DNA of 64,000 nt from Rhodopseudomonas palustris. GTDB lineage: Bacteria > Pseudomonadota > Alphaproteobacteria > Rhizobiales > Xanthobacteraceae. Below the pieces are notes generated by a model that ran no database searches, had not been told where the DNA came from, and saw nothing but the letters and a program-made list of their open reading frames with translations. Each line of letters begins with the position of its first letter. Within the stretch, counting starts at the first letter, position 1. The stretch is taken from contig NZ_QYYD01000010.1 in NCBI RefSeq assembly GCF_003591005.1, positions 62,001 through 126,000 of the forward strand, read 5' to 3'. Of the stretch, positions 58,849-64,000 are shown piece after piece. A program made the translations under genes and the position numbers.

Positions 58849-60054
58849 CTACTCGTTCAGCACGTCGCCGAACAGCTCCCACGAGGTGCCGTTGAAGCGC
58901 GCCATTTGCAGTTGCCGGATCGGCGTGCGCTGATCGGCCGACATTTCCAGCTTGATACCGGGCAGCAGCAGCGGCAGCTCGATGGCGTTCAGGGACTCAG
59001 CCTGCTTGATCAGATTGGCGCGGGTGAGATCGTCGCCGGCGCGCTGCAGCACCAGTTCCATCATCTGTGCCATGGTGTAGCCGGTGGCGTTGAAGATGTC
59101 GGCCGGATCGGCGCCGGCATTGTAGGTCTTCATCCAGTCGCGCCATTGCTGCACGCCGGGGTCGTTGGCCCAGCGCGGATCGCCGGGGTCCTTGAGGAAA
59201 GCGCCGGTGACGATGCCGACCGCATTGTCGAGGCCGGCCGGCTTCAGCACCGAGCCGACCGAATTCGACACCGCGGGCAGGATGATCTGCGGCTTCCAGC
59301 CGAGCTCGGCCGCCTTCTTGATCGCCTGCGCGGCGAATTTCGGCGTGCATTCGTTGAACAACACGTCGGCGCCGGCGGCCTTGAACTTGACGATCTGCGA
59401 GTCGATCGTCGGGTCCGTGCTCTCGTACACCGCCTCCGACACGATCTGATCGACGTGCTCGCCGAGCCCTTCCTTGAAGCCCGCAAGATAATCGCGGCCG
59501 GCATCCTCGTTGGGCGTGATCACCGCGATCTTGGCGTCCGGCTTGGTGGCGAGGATCCACTTCGCGTAGATCTTGCCTTCGGTCTTGTAGGTCGGCTGCG
59601 AGCCGGTGGTCCACGGAAAATGCTTGGGATCGTTCCAGCGGCTGGCGCCGCTCGACGGGAACAGTTGCGGGATCTTCTTGATGTTGAGATATTTCTGCAC
59701 CGCGATGTTCGGCGCGGTGCCGAGGATCGAGAACATCGCCAGCACCTCGTCGCTCTCGGCGAGCCGGCGCACCTGCTCGACCGTCTTGGACGGCGAATAG
59801 GCGTCATCGAGGCTGAGCAGCTCGACCTTGCGGCCATTGATGCCGCCTTTGTCGTTGAGCATCTTGAAGTAAGCGGCCTCGGCGCGGCCGATCGCCGAAT
59901 AGGCCGAGGCCGGCCCGGAATACGGCATGGTCTGGCCGAGCTTGATGGTGCTGTCGGTGGCGCCGGGGTCGTAGCTGCCGGCGGCCTGCGCCGCGCCGCT
60001 GCCGGCCGCAAGCAACACGGCGACGCCGGCGAGCATCCGCTGCAAATAGGTCAT
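58849..60054 (-). CDS. Branched-chain amino acid-type ABC transporter substrate-binding protein
   Basis: The 401-residue exported protein has a signal peptide (MTYLQRMLAGVAVLLAAGSGAAQAAG), then YDPGATDSTIKLGQTMPYSGPAS, GGINGRKVELLSLDDAYSPSKTVEQVR and AVQKYLNIKKIPQLFPSSGAS. It is clearly paralogous to the protein at 30991-32217. No LivHMGF-type permease or ATPase genes lie in the window. It is upstream of the CoA-transferase. Ligand unknown; relatives in R. palustris bind aromatic acids and lignin monomers. Confidence 0.92.
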   Translation of the reverse strand: MTYLQRMLAGVAVLLAAGSGAAQAAGSYDPGATDSTIKLGQTMPYSGPASAYSAIGRAEAAYFKMLNDKGGINGRKVELLSLDDAYSPSKTVEQVRRLAESDEVLAMFSILGTAPNIAVQKYLNIKKIPQLFPSSGASRWNDPKHFPWTTGSQPTYKTEGKIYAKWILATKPDAKIAVITPNEDAGRDYLAGFKEGLGEHVDQIVSEAVYESTDPTIDSQIVKFKAAGADVLFNECTPKFAAQAIKKAAELGWKPQIILPAVSNSVGSVLKPAGLDNAVGIVTGAFLKDPGDPRWANDPGVQQWRDWMKTYNAGADPADIFNATGYTMAQMMELVLQRAGDDLTRANLIKQAESLNAIELPLLLPGIKLEMSADQRTPIRQLQMARFNGTSWELFGDVLNE

Positions 60055-60467
60055 GTCTCCTCCTGGTCCGCTCGGCACCGTCTGCGCGATGCTTGCGGTT
60101 CACTCCCTCGCAGCCGTGCGGCTGCGATCAGCGCGGCCCAGCCTATTCGGCCGAGACGCACGCTTGATTATCGGCGAGCCGGGCGGCTCACGCGCTACGC
60201 CAACCATACATGCTGGCCCGCCGATGAGACGTGCGCTCAGCCGCGCATCCGCATGTGATTTTTGCAGGGTTGGAGTTGGGCTGGGCACGAGGGACCGAGC
60301 AGCGCGCACGGCACTCGCGGAAGGAAGATTGCCCCTCGACGCGTCATGGCCGGGCTTGTCCCGGCCATCCACGCCTTGCTGCGCATCAAGGCCTCAAAGG
60401 CGTGGATGCCCGGGACAAGCCCGGGCATGACGGAGTCAGCAATTTGTAGAGGGACGCAGCGCCCCGC
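60055..60467. other. Intergenic region with repeat, no gene seen
   Basis: These 413 bases between the binding protein and cynS contain the palindromic element at 60343-60431. The rest holds the start-side leader of the binding-protein gene; no coding sequence is supported. Confidence 0.6.
60343..60431. repeat. Palindromic repeat, GTCATGSCCG family, gene-free copy
   Basis: The left unit (GTCATGGCCGGGCTTGTCCC start, then ATCCACGCCTT) and the right unit (AAGGCGTGGATGCCCGGGACA start) form an inverted pair, matching 36276-36362 closely. It lies downstream of cynS. Confidence 0.88.
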
Positions 60468-60956
60468 TCACTCCTCCTTGAAGCCGTACTCCTGGTTATT
60501 ACCAGTCGCGCCGTAGTATTTGAACGGCAGGAACTTGCCCGACATCGTGATCTTGACGCGGTCGCCCTTCGGGTTCGGCAGGCGGTCCATCACCATGTCG
60601 AAGTCGATCGCCGACATGATGCCGTCGCCGAACTCTTCCTCGATCAGCGCCTTCCAGGCCGGGCCGTTGATCATCACCAGTTCGTAGAAGCGATAGATCA
60701 AGGGATCGGTCGGCGGCATCGTGACGTTTTCGCCGCGCATCGGGACCTCGTTGAGCATGGCGATCTCAACTTTGGAGAGGCCGAACAATTCGCCGGCGGC
60801 GGCGGCCTGCGGCTTGGTCAGCTTCATGTTGCCGAGGATCGCGCCGACCACCAGCACCTCGGAATGGCCGCCGATCTTTTCGCAGATGTGTTTCCAGCTC
60901 CAACCGTTCTCGCGCTTGAGGTCGAGCCGCTTTTCGGTGAGTTGCGCACGCTTCAT
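60468..60956 (-). CDS. cynS: Cyanate hydratase (cyanase)
   Basis: Cyanase converts cyanate and bicarbonate to ammonia and CO2, giving nitrogen and removing a toxic ion. The 162-residue protein matches the family across its length: an N-terminal helical domain (LTEKRLDLKRENGWSW, LGNMKLTKPQA) and a C-terminal active-site domain. The catalytic triad of E. coli CynS (Arg96, Glu99, Ser122) corresponds to Arg89 and Glu92 in YRFYELV and Ser115 in IMSAIDF. It ends the cynA-cynB-cynD-cynS order, 44 bases after cynD. Confidence 0.97.
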   Translation of the reverse strand: MKRAQLTEKRLDLKRENGWSWKHICEKIGGHSEVLVVGAILGNMKLTKPQAAAAGELFGLSKVEIAMLNEVPMRGENVTMPPTDPLIYRFYELVMINGPAWKALIEEEFGDGIMSAIDFDMVMDRLPNPKGDRVKITMSGKFLPFKYYGATGNNQEYGFKEE

Positions 60957-61000
60957 GGTCGGGTCTCCTTGGCAGAAAGCGATGGTCGAGGGGGATGGAT

Positions 61001-61915
61001 TCAGCGGACGCGGAGCTGCGCCGCGCCCGGAACGGCGACGCCGCTTGGCTGCGGCACCAGCGCCGGCTCGGCGAGACCGGGCCGCACCAGCGGCACGTTG
61101 CGCGGATCGTGCTGCGGGTTCTCGGCCGCGAAGGTCTTGCTGCGTGTCACCAGGAAATCGATGATGTGGTTGCGCAGCGCGTAGTAATAAGGGTGGCGGT
61201 GCAGATCGATGCGGGCGCGATCCTTCGGCAACGGGTTCTCGACGATCTCGGCCACCACGGCGCCGGGGCCGTTGGTCATGAGATAGATTTTATCGGCGAG
61301 GTACATCGCCTCGTCGACGTCGTGGGTGATCATGAAGGTGGTCTGCCCGGTCTCCAGACAGATCCGGCGGACCTCATCCTGCAGCGAGCCTCGGGTCAGC
61401 GCATCGAGCGCCGAGAACGGCTCGTCCATCAGCATGATTTTCGGCGTGATACTCAGCGCGCGTGCGATGCCGACGCGCTGTTTCATGCCGCCCGACAGCT
61501 CCGACGGCCGCTTGTGCTCGGAGCCGGTCAGACCGACGAGATCGATGAACTGCTGGGCGTGGGCGCGGACCTTGGCCTTGTCCCACTTGCGCCATTTCGA
61601 ACTCACCGCGTAAGCGACGTTGCCCATCACGGTGCGCCACGGCAGCAGCGCGTGGCTCTGGAAGATCACCGCGCGGTCGAGGCTGGTGCCCTCGATCGCC
61701 TGTCCGTCGACAATCACCGCCCCCTCGCTCGGCTGATCAAGGCCCGCGAGAATGTTGAGCACAGTCGTCTTGCCGCAGCCCGAGTGACCGATCACGCAAC
61801 CGAACTCACCGCGCGGCAACGACAGCCACAAATCCTCGAAGACCGTCGTCTGCCCCCCGCCCGCAGCCGGATAGCGCTTGGCAATGCCCTCGATCGAAAT
61901 GAATTTGTCGATCAT
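61001..61915 (-). CDS. cynD: Cyanate/nitrate-type ABC transporter ATPase
   Basis: The 304-residue ATPase has Walker A GHSGCGKTT, Q-loop VIFQSHALLPWRTV, signature LSGGMKQRVGIARAL, Walker B KIMLMDEPFSALD and the His switch ITHDVDEAMYLAD. It resembles the NrtD/SsuB/TauB-type ATPases that energise import of nitrate, cyanate or related ions. A C-terminal extension of about 45 residues is Pro-rich. The start at 61915 gives MIDKFISIEGIAKRYP; it is five bases after cynB. Confidence 0.92.
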   Translation of the reverse strand: MIDKFISIEGIAKRYPAAGGGQTTVFEDLWLSLPRGEFGCVIGHSGCGKTTVLNILAGLDQPSEGAVIVDGQAIEGTSLDRAVIFQSHALLPWRTVMGNVAYAVSSKWRKWDKAKVRAHAQQFIDLVGLTGSEHKRPSELSGGMKQRVGIARALSITPKIMLMDEPFSALDALTRGSLQDEVRRICLETGQTTFMITHDVDEAMYLADKIYLMTNGPGAVVAEIVENPLPKDRARIDLHRHPYYYALRNHIIDFLVTRSKTFAAENPQHDPRNVPLVRPGLAEPALVPQPSGVAVPGAAQLRVR

Positions 61916-61920
61916 CGCGC

Positions 61921-62760
61921 TCACTCCGGAAACGTCACGAGCCGAGTGAACCGCGCCAGGATCTGGTCGAGCACCATCCCGACCACCCCGATCGACAGGA
62001 TCGCGATAATCACATTCACGATCGATAACTTGTTCCACTCGTTCCATACGAAGTAACCGATGCCGGTGCCGCCGACGAGCATCTCGGCTGCGACGATGAC
62101 GAGCCACGCGATGCCGATCGAAATACGCATGCCGGTGAGGATCGTTGGCGCTGCGGCCGGCAGGATCACCGTGAAGGCGCGGCGCACGGTGCCAACTTCG
62201 AGCGTGCGGGCGACGTTGACCCATTCCTTGCGCACCGAGGCGACGCCGAACACGGTGTTGAGCAGCATCGGCCAGATCGAACAGATGAAAATCACGAAGA
62301 TCGCCGACAGCCCGGAGTCCTTGATGGTGTAGAGCGCCAGCGGCATCCAGGCGAGCGGCGAGATCGGCTTCAGCACCTGGATGAACGGATCGAGCGCCTT
62401 GCTCATCAGCGGCGACATGCCGATCAGGAAGCCGAGCGGGATCGCCACCACGACGGCCAGCAAGTAACCAGCCATCACCCGCGCGATCGAATAGCCGAGC
62501 TGAATGCCGAGCCCCTTGTCATTGGGACCGTTGTCGTAAAACGGTTGGCGCAGGTGCTCCCACAGCTTGGCCCCGACATCGAGCGGGCCAGGCATCGCCG
62601 ATTTGCCCTGCGTGGCGGTGAGTCCCATCAGCTTGGCGTATTCGGGATTCATCGCCGCCGTGGAGCCGGTGCTGCGCGTCGCCAGATGCCAGGCGCCGAT
62701 AAAGCTGAGAAACAGCAAGATCGACACCAGCGCGGCGCGCAGCGTGAGAGACTTGGCCAT
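61921..62760 (-). CDS. cynB: Cyanate/nitrate-type ABC transporter permease
   Basis: The 279-residue inner-membrane protein has about six transmembrane helices and the permease EAA-like loop in RTLEVGTVRRAFTVILPAAAPTILTG. Further landmarks are LKPISPLAWMPLALY and GGTGIGYFVWNEWNKL. The pattern matches NrtB/CmpB permeases. It lies three bases after cynA and five before cynD, so all are translated from one message. Confidence 0.92.
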   Translation of the reverse strand: MAKSLTLRAALVSILLFLSFIGAWHLATRSTGSTAAMNPEYAKLMGLTATQGKSAMPGPLDVGAKLWEHLRQPFYDNGPNDKGLGIQLGYSIARVMAGYLLAVVVAIPLGFLIGMSPLMSKALDPFIQVLKPISPLAWMPLALYTIKDSGLSAIFVIFICSIWPMLLNTVFGVASVRKEWVNVARTLEVGTVRRAFTVILPAAAPTILTGMRISIGIAWLVIVAAEMLVGGTGIGYFVWNEWNKLSIVNVIIAILSIGVVGMVLDQILARFTRLVTFPE

Positions 62761-62763
62761 TGC

Positions 62764-64000
62764 TCAGGACGCCTTCTTGATCTTGACGCTGGCCAAGTAA
62801 TCGTCCGGCTTCTCCGGATCGAAGCTCTTGCCCATCACGGTGAACGACTTGTACGCCGTGGCCGGCGGCGTGAGCCCCATCTCCTTCATCACCTTGGCGG
62901 TGTCGGTGGCGAGATAGACCTGCTCGGCGACCGCCTTGTAGTCGACGTCACCCTTGATCTGACCCCAGCGCTTCATCTGTGTCATGATCCACACCGCGAA
63001 CGACTGCCACGGGAACGGATCGAAATCGACCCGCTTCGGATCATTCTTGATCTCGCCGAGGCCGTCCGCATAGATGCCGGTCAGCACCTGCTCGACCACC
63101 GTGACCGGCGCGTTGAGATAGTTGGCCGGCGCGATCGCCTCGGCGATCGATTTGCGATTCTCGGCCTTCGACGCATAGGCGGTGGCATCGACGATGGCGC
63201 GGGTCAGCGCCGCGAACGAATTCGGCGCCGTGGTGATGAACTCGCGGCTCGCAGCGAAGCTGCAGCACGGATGCCCGTCCCAGATTTCCTTGGACAGGAT
63301 GTGCATGAAGCCGACGCCGTCATAGATGGCGCGCTGGCAGATGTTGTCGGGCGCCAGGAAGCCGTCGATATTGTCGGCGCGCAGATTGGCGACCATCTCG
63401 GGCGGCGGCACCGAGCGGATCTGGACGTCCTGATCCGGATCGAGGCCGTGCTCGGCCAAGTAATAGCGCAGCAGATAATTGTGCATTGAATAGTCGAACG
63501 GCACCGCGAGTTTCATGCCCTTCCACAGCTTCGGATCGCGCTTGTCCTTGTGCTTGGTGGCGAGCGTGATGCCCTGACCGTTGATGTTCTCGATCGCCGG
63601 CACGGTGAACGGCACGGCGCTGGCGCCGAGCCCGAGCGTGATCGCGATCGGCATCGGCGCCAGCATGTGAGCGGCGTCGTATTCCTTGTTCATCGTCTTG
63701 TCGCGCACGACCGCCCAGCCGGCGGTCTTCACGACTTCGACGTTGAGGCCGTGCTTGGCGTAGAAGCCCATCGGCGCGCCCATGATGATCGGCGTCGCGC
63801 AGGTGATCGGGATGAAGCCGACCTTGAGGTCCTTCTTCTCCAGCGGGCCGCCCTGCGCAAACAGGTCGGTCGCGGTCGCCAGCGGGAAGAACTGCGAAAT
63901 CGCCGCCAGCGCGGTGCCCGCCCCGACCGCCTTCAGGAAGGCGCGGCGCGAGGCGTCCTGCGGAAACATCGCGCGCATCACCGCGGAAGCGACGACGCCT
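62764..64000 (-). CDS. cynA: Cyanate/nitrate-type ABC transporter substrate-binding protein, 5' end outside window
   Basis: The visible 412 codons include a twin-arginine signal (SRRAFLKAVGAGTALAAISQF) and an NrtA/CmpA-type domain (KVGFIPITCATPIIMGAPMGFYAKHG in part, KEYDAAHML, APDNICQRAIYDGVGF). The frame stays open to the right edge (GVVASAVMRAMFPQDAS). Longer family members have a Cys/His-rich N-terminal extension before this point, so the true start probably lies beyond the window. An internal start (GTG 63981 or ATG 63978) is the alternative. It heads the cyn operon. Confidence 0.88.
   Translation of the reverse strand, partial: GVVASAVMRAMFPQDASRRAFLKAVGAGTALAAISQFFPLATATDLFAQGGPLEKKDLKVGFIPITCATPIIMGAPMGFYAKHGLNVEVVKTAGWAVVRDKTMNKEYDAAHMLAPMPIAITLGLGASAVPFTVPAIENINGQGITLATKHKDKRDPKLWKGMKLAVPFDYSMHNYLLRYYLAEHGLDPDQDVQIRSVPPPEMVANLRADNIDGFLAPDNICQRAIYDGVGFMHILSKEIWDGHPCCSFAASREFITTAPNSFAALTRAIVDATAYASKAENRKSIAEAIAPANYLNAPVTVVEQVLTGIYADGLGEIKNDPKRVDFDPFPWQSFAVWIMTQMKRWGQIKGDVDYKAVAEQVYLATDTAKVMKEMGLTPPATAYKSFTVMGKSFDPEKPDDYLASVKIKKAS

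Overview
The window is high-GC DNA from an alphaproteobacterium, most likely a Rhodopseudomonas palustris-group strain (Bradyrhizobiaceae). The reasons are the dnaA-dnaN-recF-gyrB replication block with rpsT upstream, a kaiC-kaiB operon close by with no kaiA, two secreted DUF3551 proteins of a type common in Bradyrhizobium and Rhodopseudomonas, and many intergenic palindromes of kinds common in that family. Species assignment is an inference. Most genes are ordinary chromosomal genes, densely packed on both strands.

Layout. 1-2.2 kb: a PhoP/PhoQ-type two-component pair (the kinase runs off the left edge) with a PepSY protein. 2.3-8 kb: a small membrane protein, methionine-salvage genes mtnP-mtnA, an iron-type alcohol dehydrogenase and an acyl-CoA synthetase. 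8.2-18.5 kb: recQ, a zinc-ribbon protein, DUF3551, an orphan TctC-type binding protein divergent from a CoA ligase, a degenerate HD-GYP response regulator, a dienelactone hydrolase, a Wza-like lipoprotein and msrA. 18.8-27.6 kb: rpsT with a clear sigma-70 promoter and terminator, a 1.4-kb gene-poor stretch, then dnaA, dnaN, a GIY-YIG gene inside a perfect 31-bp inverted repeat, recF and gyrB. 27.6-30.8 kb: a RHH/PemK toxin-antitoxin pair, hppD with a divergent Lrp regulator, and a TetR regulator. 31-36.3 kb: a branched-chain-type binding protein and a paoABC-like molybdenum hydroxylase.

36.4-39.8 kb holds the operon kaiC-kaiB-HWE histidine kinase, a KaiA-less timing system with an adjacent candidate output kinase. 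40-48.1 kb: Lrp regulator, tRNA-Phe, yacG-maf, an AAA ATPase, a low-molecular-weight phosphatase, UPF0262, hisD, DUF2948 and murA. 48.3-57.5 kb: a second DUF3551 protein, small secreted and membrane proteins, a cNMP/glutaredoxin-like/flavin-reductase fusion, tRNA-Thr, an AraC regulator, a soluble histidine kinase and a poxB-type enzyme. 57.5-60 kb: a CaiB/BaiF CoA-transferase and a binding protein. 60.5-64 kb: cynA-cynB-cynD-cynS for cyanate uptake and breakdown (cynA runs off the right edge).

No phage, integron, CRISPR array or complete insertion sequence is visible. The most distinctive items are the kai operon, with an inverted repeat in the kaiC leader, and the palindromic repeat families, one copy of which carries the GIY-YIG gene. 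That pairing suggests a REP-like mobile element with empty relatives elsewhere in the window.
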